A program made the position numbers and the translations under genes. A stretch of 64,000 bases of DNA, taken from positions 13,624 to 77,623 of the forward strand of contig JBKHBT010000005.1 of the NCBI GenBank assembly GCA_046542255.1, given 5' to 3'. The number at the start of each line of letters is the position of its first letter. The first letter of the stretch is position 1. The stretch is from JBKHBT01 sp046542255 (GTDB taxonomy: Bacteria > UBP14 > UBA6098 > JBKHBT01). The notes beneath the pieces are model-generated. The model saw only the letters and a list, made by a program, of their open reading frames with translations. It was not told the origin of the DNA and searched no databases. Shown here in pieces: positions 18,221 to 28,364 of this stretch.

Positions 18221-20548
18221 TTATTCATTATTTCTTTTTTTGATATCGAAGATCTCTTCTAAAACCCTATCAGCCGATTTGCATAGCCTGATATCGAGGC
18301 CTTTTTTGATTTTTTCATCGACTTCTTCGAGGTTTTCGCTATTGGCATATGGCAAATAGACTCTTGTAGCCTCGTACATTTTCGCAGCTATAAGCTTTTC
18401 GGGCAAACCACCGACAGGGAGTATTCTTCCCGAAAGCGTAATTTCTCCGGTTATCGATGTATTTCTCGGAAAGATTTTGCCAGAAAATGCGCTGAATATA
18501 GCCATTGCAAGAGTAACGCCAGCCGAAGGCCCATCTTTGGGAACGGCTCCGCCTGGTATATGGATATGCACATTATTCTCTGAAAATTTTTCATTATCGA
18601 TATCCAATTCAACGGCGCGAGATTTTATGAAGCTGAACGCAGCTTTAGCACTCTCCTGCATCACATCGCCCAATTGTCCGGTCAGCGTGAGTTTGCCACT
18701 TCCCGGCGATAGAGCGGTTTCGACCAGTATAGCATCGCCGCCGGATGGCGTCCATGCCAGGCCGATAGATGCGCCTGGTGCGAGTTTTTCGGGGATAGCA
18801 TCTCTTGTGCTTTTGGCGACTCCGAGTATATCGCGAAGCATTTTTTCGGATATGCGCTTGAATGGTGCTTTGCCTTTCTTTATCTTGTTATAGACGTATT
18901 CACGCATGATCTTCTTTAGCTCACGCTCCAATTGACGAACTCCAGCCTCGCGTGTATATTCCTGTATGATTTTACGAATTATTGGAGATGTAAACTGAAT
19001 ATCGTCTGGTTTTATGCCGTGCTCTTTGGCAGCTTTCTTAATGAGAAAGCCCTGTGTAATTTTCTCTTTTTCGATTTCGGTATAGCCAGGAATCCGAAGC
19101 ATTTCCATTCTATCCATGAGTGGTTCGGGAATGCCATAGGTTGTATTGGCAGTGGTAACAAAAAGTACTTGAGACAGGTCATATTCGATTTCCATATAAT
19201 TGTCCATGAATGTATTATTCTGTTCCGGGTCGAGAACTTCGAGAAGTGCGCTGGCTGGGTCTCCATGGATAGATTTTCCAAGCTTATCGACCTCATCGAG
19301 CAGGAAAATCGGATTGACCGTGCCAGCCTTTTTCATCGACTGGATTATCTTGCCGGGTAGAGCGCCAATATATGTCCGCCTATGGCCGCGAATTTCCGAT
19401 TCATCATCGATGCCGCCAAGAGAGATGCGGACAAATTTCCTGCCCATAGCTCTTGCAATGCTTTTACCCAGAGATGTCTTACCGACTCCCGGAGGCCCGA
19501 CAAGACAAAGGATAGGCCCACGAATTACGCCCGTATGTTGAACAAGGGCGATGTGTTCTAAGATTCGCTTCTTTACATCGACAAGATTGTAATGGTCTTC
19601 ATCGAGAATCTTTTTTGCCTTTTCGATATCTGTTTGGTCTTTTGATTTTTTGCTCCATGGAATATCGAGAATCCATTCGATATATGTCCTTGCAACGCTG
19701 GCTTCTGCTGATACTGGATGCATCTTGGAAAGCCTTTTTATTTGCCTTTCAACGACCTCGACAGCGGTTTTTGGAAGCTTCTTTTTCTTAAGCTTCGCAC
19801 GATATTCATTGACCTCTTGCTGAAACTCGCTTTTGTCACCAAGTTCTTCTTGGAGGGCTTGCATTTTCTGCCTGAGCAGGAATTGTTTTTGATTATCTGC
19901 GATTTTATCCTGAACCTTATCCTCAATTTCATTGGAATATTTCTGTACTTCCAGCTCTACCATAAGAAACTCGATGGCTTCCTTTAGCATTTCTGCTATT
20001 GTGTCCTTTTCGAGAATTTCCTGAATATCATGATAATCGAGATTTACATGTGCGAGAATGAGATTAACAAGTTCGATAGCCGGAGGCTGCCTGAGCAGAA
20101 TACCACGGGCTATCTCATCGGGAATAGTATCATCGAGAGCTATGAATTCTTCAAAGGCATCTATAACGCGCCTATAAAGTGCTTTTTCGGTCTCTGGCTT
20201 CGTTGATATAATCGGTGCAATCTCGCATGTTGCTTCAACGAAATTGGGATTTGTCGAAAACCGAATCACCTTTCCGCGATCGATTGGGCTTATGACTACC
20301 TTGAGAATACCATTTGGCATTCGAATGACCTGCTGAATCTCGCCGATTGTGCCTGTTCTATACAAATTGGATGCTTCTGCATCGCCTTCGGTAATTTTCT
20401 GAGCTACAAGAAAGACTTTATTATTTGTCTCAGACGCATGGTCCACGGCCTTGATAGTCTTATCTCGACCAACGATGACGGGCATAGTGCCGCCGGGGAA
20501 AAACACAAGATTCCTAAGTGCGATTACGGGTAAGCTTTCTATATTCAA
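18221..20548 (-). CDS. lon: ATP-dependent protease Lon
   Basis: The 775-residue protein is a complete Lon (LonA type). It has an N-terminal substrate-binding LAN domain (about 5-195), a helical linker, and an AAA+ module with Walker A GPPGVGKTSLGKS and Walker B PIFLLDEVDKLG. The C-terminal protease has the catalytic dyad Ser675 (PKDGPSAGV) and Lys718 (LPEKLIAAK), spaced as in E. coli. It degrades misfolded and regulatory proteins in the cytoplasm. The start is TTG with AAGGAG nine bases upstream. No HrcA CIRCE element or other heat-shock operator was seen. It follows a TPR/barrel protein gene by about 20 bases on the same strand. Confidence 0.97.
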   Translation of the reverse strand: MNIESLPVIALRNLVFFPGGTMPVIVGRDKTIKAVDHASETNNKVFLVAQKITEGDAEASNLYRTGTIGEIQQVIRMPNGILKVVISPIDRGKVIRFSTNPNFVEATCEIAPIISTKPETEKALYRRVIDAFEEFIALDDTIPDEIARGILLRQPPAIELVNLILAHVNLDYHDIQEILEKDTIAEMLKEAIEFLMVELEVQKYSNEIEDKVQDKIADNQKQFLLRQKMQALQEELGDKSEFQQEVNEYRAKLKKKKLPKTAVEVVERQIKRLSKMHPVSAEASVARTYIEWILDIPWSKKSKDQTDIEKAKKILDEDHYNLVDVKKRILEHIALVQHTGVIRGPILCLVGPPGVGKTSLGKSIARAMGRKFVRISLGGIDDESEIRGHRRTYIGALPGKIIQSMKKAGTVNPIFLLDEVDKLGKSIHGDPASALLEVLDPEQNNTFMDNYMEIEYDLSQVLFVTTANTTYGIPEPLMDRMEMLRIPGYTEIEKEKITQGFLIKKAAKEHGIKPDDIQFTSPIIRKIIQEYTREAGVRQLERELKKIMREYVYNKIKKGKAPFKRISEKMLRDILGVAKSTRDAIPEKLAPGASIGLAWTPSGGDAILVETALSPGSGKLTLTGQLGDVMQESAKAAFSFIKSRAVELDIDNEKFSENNVHIHIPGGAVPKDGPSAGVTLAMAIFSAFSGKIFPRNTSITGEITLSGRILPVGGLPEKLIAAKMYEATRVYLPYANSENLEEVDEKIKKGLDIRLCKSADRVLEEIFDIKKRNNE

Positions 20549-20568
20549 AATATTAACTCCTTGTTAAG

Positions 20569-21816
20569 CTAAAATTTATACATCACGCCGATTAGCATAT
20601 TGGTCCCGGCGCTGGAACCAGCTAAATTGGGCTTGATATTTAAATCTATTAATAAATTATTAAAATGTAGCATTATACCGATATCGATTCCAAAACCTGC
20701 CAGAAATTCCTGAGTGAATTCATAATCGCCAGCATCCAGCTTAAGGCGGCCGATATCGACTCCAGCCCCGGCATAGAGCAGAATAGGATCGATATAGAAG
20801 AAATTGTAATCGGCCTGGACAGCCAGTAGCAAAGTCTTTGCGCTTTTTACCTTGGCGGGGTTTTCAATAACTTCGAAGGTATCACGTATTGCCCTATGGA
20901 CTGTATCGACAACAAATTGTTTATTGATTCCGGTGCTTCCAATAAGAAGCCCACCACGAAAGAGCCATTTATCGTTAAGATAACCACCAGTTAGTTGGAA
21001 ACTATTAAGTGATGCAACCTGGAATTTTTCCAGAGATAGCACCGAGTCCATTACATACGCAGAACCATCGTAATTGAATTCAAATTTATTTCGCGGATTG
21101 AATGAAACAAAATGAAAACCGGCCATTCTTTTGCGCGAGACCCTGAAATCCTTGCGAGACTGCTCGATTTCCATCTGTCTTTCCATCTCGAGGCGTTTTA
21201 ATTCCACCTGCTTGCTTGCAATCCGCTTTTTAGATTCTTCCTTTTCGAGCATGATATTCAGCTCATTCTTTGCACCCTCTGCCTGCGATTCGAAAACACC
21301 ACCGGGATTTTTGCTAAGGTATTGCTCAAGGTATTCTACGCCCTGTCTCGCAAGGTCTTTATCATCATTTTCCAGGGCTTTGTCTCGATAGAGTAGGCCG
21401 AGATTAGCATAATATTGTGGCCTGACTTCGACAAGTTCTTTCCATATTGGCAAAAATTCATAATTATCCATCACTTCCAGGGCTTTTTGCCATGTCTGGG
21501 CAGCGAGATCTTCATCGCCCAGTTTTTTTGCGACTCTTCCGGCATATAGAATAATCCAGGGGCTTTCGGGCTTTAGTTCCATCGCTTCGACAAGATAGCC
21601 CTGTGCGCTTTCGTATTCACCATTTTCATAGAGAGCTTTGCCGAGATTGTATAAGAACACGGCATCATCTTTTCTACTCGGATATTCTTTGATTAGGGCA
21701 TCTGAGGTTTTGCCAAGCGATCTTGGCTCATCAGGAATATTAAAATGCTCCTGAGAAAAACTTGATATTACAAGTAATAACAAAAAAACGACTAATAATC
21801 CATCTCTGATCTTCAT
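20569..21816 (-). CDS. Exported TPR protein with C-terminal barrel-like domain
   Basis: The 415-residue protein begins with a signal peptide (hydrophobic LLVVFLLLLVISSFS, about residues 7-21). Tetratricopeptide repeats fill about 40-180 (AVFLYNLGKALYENGEYESA and YYANLGLLYRDKAL are two of them). A charged helical stretch follows at about 185-230. The last 180 residues are rich in alternating hydrophobic strands and Gly/Asn turns and end LIGVMYKF. A terminal aromatic residue is usual for outer-membrane beta-barrels. It may be a barrel with a periplasmic TPR arm. It lies between the transglutaminase-like gene and lon, with only 12 and 20 bases between them, so the three are probably one operon. 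Confidence 0.65.
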   Translation of the reverse strand: MKIRDGLLVVFLLLLVISSFSQEHFNIPDEPRSLGKTSDALIKEYPSRKDDAVFLYNLGKALYENGEYESAQGYLVEAMELKPESPWIILYAGRVAKKLGDEDLAAQTWQKALEVMDNYEFLPIWKELVEVRPQYYANLGLLYRDKALENDDKDLARQGVEYLEQYLSKNPGGVFESQAEGAKNELNIMLEKEESKKRIASKQVELKRLEMERQMEIEQSRKDFRVSRKRMAGFHFVSFNPRNKFEFNYDGSAYVMDSVLSLEKFQVASLNSFQLTGGYLNDKWLFRGGLLIGSTGINKQFVVDTVHRAIRDTFEVIENPAKVKSAKTLLLAVQADYNFFYIDPILLYAGAGVDIGRLKLDAGDYEFTQEFLAGFGIDIGIMLHFNNLLIDLNIKPNLAGSSAGTNMLIGVMYKF

Positions 21817-21828
21817 CGAAAACCTCTT

Positions 21829-23304
21829 TTATTCTTTGATTTGTTTTATTTCATAATCTAGAACTTCTACATCGAATTTGCCCAGGCTGCCATCGACTTT
21901 TGCCAGGCCTTCCCAGAGCGTAATATGTACTGCAGAAAAGAATTCGGCTTCGCCCGTTGAGGGGTCTATTGGTAGCCATGTTTTCTTATCTACGAGTACT
22001 TCTGCCCAATGATGTGTGGAAAAATGCTTGCTGGTATAGATAATCCCACCAACGAGTCTTGCTGGAATGCCGAGCGAGCGAAGCATGGTTACTGCGATTT
22101 GGGCCTGTGTAAGGGCATTGCCTTCCTTTTTGATGAATCCGCGTCGAGTGCCATTTTCTTCTATGACATATTCAATCGAATCTGCAACATAATCCACAAT
22201 CGATTTGGCTGCTTCCCAGCTATTACCATTTTCACCAGCTATTCTTATTGCGGTTTTTGAGATTGCTGTATCGCCTGTTGGATATGATGATGTTGCCATG
22301 AAATATTGCGATAGGTCATCCAAAAAGTCAGTATATGGATAGTCCATAGCCTTTTTGCTTTTGAATCTTTTGGCTTCGATTTTGAATTCACCGGATATAG
22401 TATTATTCTCTATATCGCCTTTGAATTTTTGATTCCATGTATCGACATAGATTTTGGGTTCATTTTGATTTTTTTTGTCGAAAGAAATCGGGACAGAGAC
22501 ATTGGCCTCCATCTCTTCGACCAGATAGGGATGTTCAAATGTGACATTTGATTTGGCAAATTTAGTCATTTCTCCATATACTTCGGAATATTCTGCTTTT
22601 TTTAGCTGGAGAGTATCCAGCTCATCTGTTGCATGAAGGCTTATCTCTTCGGAAGGAATTTCAAAATTTAGTACTTTTCTTGTATTTTTATCGATTATTG
22701 CATTTGCAGAATTGCCCATAAATTTAAACTGAAGCCTCTGAGCATCGTGGCCTTTATAATCGAGTTCAGAGCCGGAAATAACATTGAGAAAGCCTTTTTG
22801 AAACACCTGTGGCATATAAATCGCAAATTCTGTACTACTTTTTTTGAGATTTAATATCTTTGCGATTATAAAGAAATGGTCAAATACCGAACTGTCAATG
22901 ATATAAGTGTCTGGATTCAAGAAGAAAGAAGTCGTCTTTGGCTCGCCCTCCTGAATAATTCTGACACCAACAGAATCGGCAGCAAAGGAACAGAACATCT
23001 CACGAGATTTGTCATTGAGTGAGAGTTCGAGGTGGTAGTCGATTGGCTTGTGATGGATATCCAGAATGGTTTTTGTGATCATCGAGCTTTTGGCATTTTG
23101 GCCTTTATAGTTTAGCTTCATAAAGATGCGGCTATTTAGGACATATTGCGAGTCCTTTCTTTCGATACTATGTTTCATGAATCCGGCTGGATTATTTGCC
23201 ACATCTATACGATAAAAAGCATCTTCAGCAGAAAATACCGAAAAGACGGCAATGAAAATTGCGGCCAATATAAAAGTTTTTATATCTAATATCCTTATTC
23301 TCAC
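21829..23304 (-). CDS. Secreted transglutaminase-like protein lacking the catalytic Cys
   Basis: The 491-residue protein has a signal peptide (about 1-26), a long beta-rich N-terminal region of unknown fold and a transglutaminase-like core at about 355-460. The core matches the family well: LRSLGIPARLVGG, then THHWAEV with His431, then WLPIDPSTG with Asp447. However, the position of the nucleophilic Cys is Ala397 (KEGNALTQAQ, codon GCC), so proteolytic or crosslinking activity by the usual mechanism is not expected. A binding role in the periplasm or at the surface is more likely. The start is GTG behind GGGAGG. It heads an apparent operon with the TPR/barrel protein and lon. Confidence 0.8.
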   Translation of the reverse strand: MRIRILDIKTFILAAIFIAVFSVFSAEDAFYRIDVANNPAGFMKHSIERKDSQYVLNSRIFMKLNYKGQNAKSSMITKTILDIHHKPIDYHLELSLNDKSREMFCSFAADSVGVRIIQEGEPKTTSFFLNPDTYIIDSSVFDHFFIIAKILNLKKSSTEFAIYMPQVFQKGFLNVISGSELDYKGHDAQRLQFKFMGNSANAIIDKNTRKVLNFEIPSEEISLHATDELDTLQLKKAEYSEVYGEMTKFAKSNVTFEHPYLVEEMEANVSVPISFDKKNQNEPKIYVDTWNQKFKGDIENNTISGEFKIEAKRFKSKKAMDYPYTDFLDDLSQYFMATSSYPTGDTAISKTAIRIAGENGNSWEAAKSIVDYVADSIEYVIEENGTRRGFIKKEGNALTQAQIAVTMLRSLGIPARLVGGIIYTSKHFSTHHWAEVLVDKKTWLPIDPSTGEAEFFSAVHITLWEGLAKVDGSLGKFDVEVLDYEIKQIKE

Positions 23305-23543
23305 TTTATTCCTCCCAATTTATTCAATGATCTTGAGCATACTAATTTACTAAAATAAGTATTATTAATGTATTTTGTCAAGCATGATGCAAATATACTA
23401 TCAATCAAAATAGATTTTTGGTTCGAAAATTCTTCCTTATCTCAGCTACTGATGTCACCGATGCTTATTTATTTGCACTTAGTAATTGATATTGCTATAT
23501 TTAATGTTATATGATGAAGTTGGATAAATACTGCGGAGGCATA

Positions 23544-26500
23544 GTGAAGCGTTTTTTTTTATTTTTGATATTCATCGGCCTTTGTTTTGGTTGGACTGGC
23601 GGGCCGGATGATTTTGGGCATATTTTTGCCGATGTCGATGAGCCAGAGGTCAGCTACTTATGGTTTCCGACAGATAGTGCAGAAGTTATATCTGGTTGGA
23701 TCGGCCTTCCATCAGAAGGTACTGCTACAAGGGTATTTACCCCATTTCCAATTACTTTCTATGGTAATAGCTATGATTCTTTTATGGTCAGTACAAATGG
23801 TTTTATTACATTTAGTTCGGGGTATCCAGAATCATCGACAAATGTCGAATTGCCAACTGTTTACACGCCTAATAATCTTGTTGCGGCCTACTGGGACAAG
23901 CTTGCATTCGGCGATGATACAAGAGTTTTCTACGAAACCGTTGGAACAGCACCAAATCGTAAATTCATTATAACATGGAAGAATATATATATTTTTCGAG
24001 AATTCTATGTTCATGGCGATTATTTGACTCCAAATACATTTCAGATAATTTTCTTCGAAAAGCCGGGTGAGACGAATATAAAAATTCAATATCAGGAGAT
24101 GGGAAGTCTCGAAAACCCTCATGGCACAAGCGCAACAGTTGGCATAGAAAATGTCGATGGTACCGATGGACTCACTTATTGCCATGAAGATTCGATAATA
24201 TTTTCTGAACATGCTGTCTATTTCACGACCGGTTTCTACGATAATGATATCGAAGTATTATCAATTTATTTTCCTGATACTCTTTTGACTTCTGATGCTA
24301 TTATTCCATTTGTGGAGCTGGGAAATACGGGTTTTGAAACAGCAAGGGATATATGGACTGATTTGATTATTTTTGATTCAGAAAGAGATACTGTCTATAC
24401 CGATTCATTCTATTTGGATTCTTTGCCTACTGGAAGAGCCGATACATTAGAATTTGGCGGCTGGGAACCAACACTCGAGATGCATCCCGGTGAATGCATT
24501 ATTAGTGCCAGGGCAAATATGCCTGCCGATGAAAATCCATGGAATGACTCTTTATCAAATAGCTTTTTTCTTTTGGCATATGATTTAGAAGTCAAAGAGA
24601 TTCTTGTGAATTCTGTTGTTTTCCCGGGTTCTTTTGTCGATATTGCCGCTATTGTTCGTAATAATGGTGGTGAAGATGCCAGTTTCGAATTTTTCGGTGA
24701 AATATTAAAAGACAGCATAATTATCTTCAGGGATTCGCTTTCTTTCGAGCTATCTTCAGAAGAGATAGGTACTCTTTCTTTAGGAAGCTGGATACCCGAT
24801 ACCGGCTCATATCAACTTGAATTCAATGTGAATACGTCAAATGACCAGGTAAGAGAAAACGATACCCTCAGAAAGACAATTGCCTCCTATGAACATTTCG
24901 GCCACGGCGGCCCGGATGCTTATGGCTATGAATGGTTCGATAGCTGGTATGACCCGGCTTTTGCATATACACCAATCGATATTTCCGATGCTACTATCAT
25001 TGGTACATTTGAAGGTTATGAAATAACAACGTCTATCGCGCTTCCTTTTGAATTCCCATTTTATGGCGATGAATACACAACGGTTTATCTTAGCAGCAAT
25101 GGCTTTTTGTCCTTTTCGCCACTCATATATGGCGCACATACAAGAAATCAAGAAATTCCCAATCCCGGTATGCCCGATGGTATTATTGCTGCTCTCTGGG
25201 ATGGCCTTTATATCTATGACCCTTATGGAACTTTTGGCGTATATACGAAATCCGAAGAGGATAGATTCCATATCATTTTTAGTAATGTAACATTTTTCAG
25301 TACTCCCGAGTATTATATTACCTTCGAGATTGTACTCTATCAATCTGGCGATATTGTCTTAAATTACGAAGATATCGAAACTCCAGATACTTACCATACA
25401 ATGGGAAGAAGTGCTACTGTCGGTATAGAAAATGAGGATGGCGATACAGGCCTGCAATATCTTTACAATGGCTCTCCTCCGGGCAATTCTATTATGAATC
25501 ATACTTCGATAACATTTACAAGAACCGGTGCGCCACCGGATACATTGCCACCTGTTATATTACCATTTGTTACTGCTGATGAAATCTATCTTTTTGATGA
25601 TTCCAGCTCGATTAATCTATCAGCACGAATATATGATATTAGGTCGGAAGTAGCCAGCGAATCCCTATATTATAGCTTCGATGGCGAAGATTTCAGCAAA
25701 GGTGCAGATAGCTTCGAAGAGCCTGATATCTATAATTTCTTAATCGATGGCCTCGACACCAATGGAACCCTTTCTGGAGAATATTATGCAAGAGATACCG
25801 AAGGTAATATTGCCAGGCAAACTTTTGAAATCGAGATAATTCATCCAATCGAAGATACCGAGCCGCCAAATATCTATGCCAGTATCGATGATACATTATG
25901 GCTTATCCCCGGCTCCGATGGCTTTACTTATGTCAATGCCGAAATAACAGATACTATGGGACTAATCGAATATGATTCTCTCTATGCCATAACAGCTGAT
26001 TCGACTTCAGTATTCACGAATGATTCTATTGTAGATGGAAGGTTTTATCACTATAGCATAGGGCCTTTCGAAGCTGGTGAAATGGTAGGGCTTCAATTTG
26101 TTGCTATCGATACTGCTGGCAATATTACCGAGTTTCCTCATGCTGGCCATCTGGATTTTGTGGCGTGGGAGCAGCATCTTTTCGGGCCACTCAGCAGCGA
26201 TTTTGCTCAATACTGGATGCTCGATGATCTCTATCAACCGGATGACGATTCAATTATGTCCGTTGTTCCGGAATATGTATGGATAGAAATCGACCCTGAC
26301 TCTGGTGGAAGAGGAGTAGTCATCGAAGAAGCTCATACAGACTGGCTATCCGAGCCAATAGAATTCGCGAGCCTGAATTTCCCTTATTTTGATGAGTCTG
26401 AGCCGAGGAAAAGAAATATCCGCATATCATCCAATGGCTTTATTACTTTTGATACATTATATGATGGAACGATGCCAGCGCCGGAGCCTTTACCGTCGGG

Positions 26501-27173
26501 AGCTTATCCGGCCTATACGATGGCGCTATATCATGCAGATTTCGAAATGGATGAGCAAAGCAGAATCATTTTCCAGGAGGATGTTATCGAGCAGAGGATC
26601 ATTGTTCAATGGCAAAATCTGGCATTTGACACTGGAGACACAATAATTCATAGCACATTCCAGGCAGTTTTGAAATGCAGTGAACCAGTTATCGGGGGAT
26701 TTTACAATAATATCATTTATAATTACAAGAGAATTCATCCGCAGATTATTGAAAATATATCGATAGGTTTCCAGGATAGCTCTGGCTCGAAGGGAATAGC
26801 TTATCCAACTTCGCAAAATCCATTAGCGGCCAGAATGCCAGTGTCGGAAAGCTCGATTAGGATATTTAATTCATCGTATGAGGAAATTCACGAAGCAAAA
26901 CCGGTTTTGCCGAATCATTTCTATATTGCCGGCGCATACCCGAATCCATTTAATAGCACTACTAATATCGAAGTTTATTTGCCAGATGCAAATGTGATAC
27001 ATCTCGATATCATATCTACCGATGGAAAGTCTATTGAAAATATGGAATTAGAAGGCAGAAAAGGCAAAAATACCATAAGTTGGCAGGCCAGTGGTATAGA
27101 GAGTGGTATCTATTTCGCCATGATCACTACCAATAAAAAAACAGAGAGTATTAAATTGCTATTTGTTAAATAG
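23544..27173 (+). CDS. 1209-residue secreted protein with three repeated beta modules
   Basis: I start at GTG 23544 because GGAGG lies five bases upstream and the signal peptide (MKRFFLFLIFIGLCFG) then begins at residue 1. An ATG at 23511 is also in frame. Three modules of about 210 residues recur near residues 15-230, 450-670 and 870-1095. Each has a xFPFYGxxY or similar strand followed by SxNGFxxF, then IIAALWD or an equivalent, and a late VGIENxDG or IGFQDSSG. Between the first two is a CARDB-like domain (about 335-440). The C-terminus (YPNPFNSTTNIEVYL and GIYFAMITT) is the FCB secretion domain. The role is probably surface adhesion or binding, and no enzyme motif was found. Confidence 0.75.
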   Translation: MKRFFLFLIFIGLCFGWTGGPDDFGHIFADVDEPEVSYLWFPTDSAEVISGWIGLPSEGTATRVFTPFPITFYGNSYDSFMVSTNGFITFSSGYPESSTNVELPTVYTPNNLVAAYWDKLAFGDDTRVFYETVGTAPNRKFIITWKNIYIFREFYVHGDYLTPNTFQIIFFEKPGETNIKIQYQEMGSLENPHGTSATVGIENVDGTDGLTYCHEDSIIFSEHAVYFTTGFYDNDIEVLSIYFPDTLLTSDAIIPFVELGNTGFETARDIWTDLIIFDSERDTVYTDSFYLDSLPTGRADTLEFGGWEPTLEMHPGECIISARANMPADENPWNDSLSNSFFLLAYDLEVKEILVNSVVFPGSFVDIAAIVRNNGGEDASFEFFGEILKDSIIIFRDSLSFELSSEEIGTLSLGSWIPDTGSYQLEFNVNTSNDQVRENDTLRKTIASYEHFGHGGPDAYGYEWFDSWYDPAFAYTPIDISDATIIGTFEGYEITTSIALPFEFPFYGDEYTTVYLSSNGFLSFSPLIYGAHTRNQEIPNPGMPDGIIAALWDGLYIYDPYGTFGVYTKSEEDRFHIIFSNVTFFSTPEYYITFEIVLYQSGDIVLNYEDIETPDTYHTMGRSATVGIENEDGDTGLQYLYNGSPPGNSIMNHTSITFTRTGAPPDTLPPVILPFVTADEIYLFDDSSSINLSARIYDIRSEVASESLYYSFDGEDFSKGADSFEEPDIYNFLIDGLDTNGTLSGEYYARDTEGNIARQTFEIEIIHPIEDTEPPNIYASIDDTLWLIPGSDGFTYVNAEITDTMGLIEYDSLYAITADSTSVFTNDSIVDGRFYHYSIGPFEAGEMVGLQFVAIDTAGNITEFPHAGHLDFVAWEQHLFGPLSSDFAQYWMLDDLYQPDDDSIMSVVPEYVWIEIDPDSGGRGVVIEEAHTDWLSEPIEFASLNFPYFDESEPRKRNIRISSNGFITFDTLYDGTMPAPEPLPSGAYPAYTMALYHADFEMDEQSRIIFQEDVIEQRIIVQWQNLAFDTGDTIIHSTFQAVLKCSEPVIGGFYNNIIYNYKRIHPQIIENISIGFQDSSGSKGIAYPTSQNPLAARMPVSESSIRIFNSSYEEIHEAKPVLPNHFYIAGAYPNPFNSTTNIEVYLPDANVIHLDIISTDGKSIENMELEGRKGKNTISWQASGIESGIYFAMITTNKKTESIKLLFVK

Positions 27174-27273
27174 CTAATAGTGAAATTTTCCCAAGCTGTG
27201 ATTCGATTCTTTCTCTTCTATACTCAGGTTCAGTGTTAAATTTTGTGTAAAGTGAAAAATCTGGCAATATTAT

Positions 27274-27304
27274 CTTCGTTGAGAAGCTCTGCTTCTCAAC
27301 GAAG
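27274..27304. terminator. 14-bp perfect hairpin between convergent genes
   Basis: CTTCGTTGAGAAGC (27274-27287) pairs perfectly with GCTTCTCAACGAAG (27291-27304) around a TCT loop. It lies between the 3' ends of the secreted-protein gene (+) and the SGNH-like gene (-). No T run follows on either strand, so a classical intrinsic terminator is not certain. It could instead stabilise the mRNA ends or be a repeat. Confidence 0.45.
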
Positions 27305-27337
27305 GGAAACTTAATCTTTGAGCCAGCCTCGTTTCTA

Positions 27338-28363
27338 TTATCTATCTTTTTCTTTTGATTTTTGCTGCATCATATCCAGTTGCCGCTCTATGATACGACC
27401 AAAATACTCGACACCATCTTTGTTTAGATGTGAGCGGTCCTTGAAGTACTTATTTGGATAATAGAAACCGCCGAATATAACTTTGTTCGGGAAAAGGCCA
27501 TATATAGTATCGCGATATTTGACATAATATTCATGCTCCGGTTTCATTGATTTTCGCGGCACTGGTAATATGATAAAGATATATGCGATATCATTTGCAT
27601 CGCAGATGGCCTTGATTTTTCCGAGATATTCCACATTTATTGTCGAAGATGGAATGCCTGTTTTTTCAAATTCATATTCGATTGTTTCGATTTCGCAAGA
27701 GTCGATATTTGCCATAGATTCATCTTCGGAAAAATCGGTATATCCATGGGTAAATTGCCTTCTCATCTTTCGGCCATGCATGATATTATCCGAAATATTT
27801 ATCAAGCCAAATTTGATAAATTCATAAAAATCCTGCACTCTGGTAGCGATATGGAGGTCATTAGTTATATGATAGGCCTTGACAAACCAATCGAAACCGG
27901 CAAGCTCATATGCATCCACCTGATAATTGGGATCGGTATTATCGGTAAAGACATTGTCAACATATGCCCGATCTACGAAATTATAGTAAACTGTTCTTGT
28001 AAAAAAGCAATCCTGATGATCCAGATGAATGGGTGCATAAGAAATATATAGCGTATCGATTTGGCTTTTCTCCAGTATTAATTTCAACTGATAGTAGCCT
28101 TCGACAGGTGTCGTTCCGCCGGTTGAGAGATTGATGGCATTTAGAGTCTTTGCATTTATCCCGTGCTGCGCCCTGGAATCACCGATTACTATATTATAGC
28201 TTTTACCAGCTTCTATGTTATTTTCGATATAGTCGAAAATTGCTTTCCATGCACCATACTCCAGTGATTGATAGAGCGACTTTGGCATCGCAATATAGAT
28301 AGCTATAGTCACGACTATAAACATTAAAGAGAATTTGCCTATGTCCTTAAAAAATCTTTTCAT
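27338..28363 (-). CDS. SGNH-like membrane-anchored protein paired with an MBOAT acyltransferase
   Basis: The protein has one N-terminal membrane segment (FSLMFIVVTIAIYIAM) and an extracytoplasmic SGNH-like domain. The block I motif is IGDSRAQHG and the late Asp-His pair lies in DRSHLNKDG. The family resembles the AlgX/AlgJ/DltD-type partners that accept acyl groups from MBOAT proteins and pass them to polysaccharides. The MBOAT gene lies directly upstream. I choose the ATG at 28363, one base after the MBOAT stop codon region (TAATATG). An in-frame ATG at 28405 would overlap the MBOAT gene by 41 bases. Neither start has a clear ribosome binding site. The substrate is unknown. Confidence 0.7.
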   Translation of the reverse strand: MKRFFKDIGKFSLMFIVVTIAIYIAMPKSLYQSLEYGAWKAIFDYIENNIEAGKSYNIVIGDSRAQHGINAKTLNAINLSTGGTTPVEGYYQLKLILEKSQIDTLYISYAPIHLDHQDCFFTRTVYYNFVDRAYVDNVFTDNTDPNYQVDAYELAGFDWFVKAYHITNDLHIATRVQDFYEFIKFGLINISDNIMHGRKMRRQFTHGYTDFSEDESMANIDSCEIETIEYEFEKTGIPSSTINVEYLGKIKAICDANDIAYIFIILPVPRKSMKPEHEYYVKYRDTIYGLFPNKVIFGGFYYPNKYFKDRSHLNKDGVEYFGRIIERQLDMMQQKSKEKDR

Positions 28364-28364
28364 A

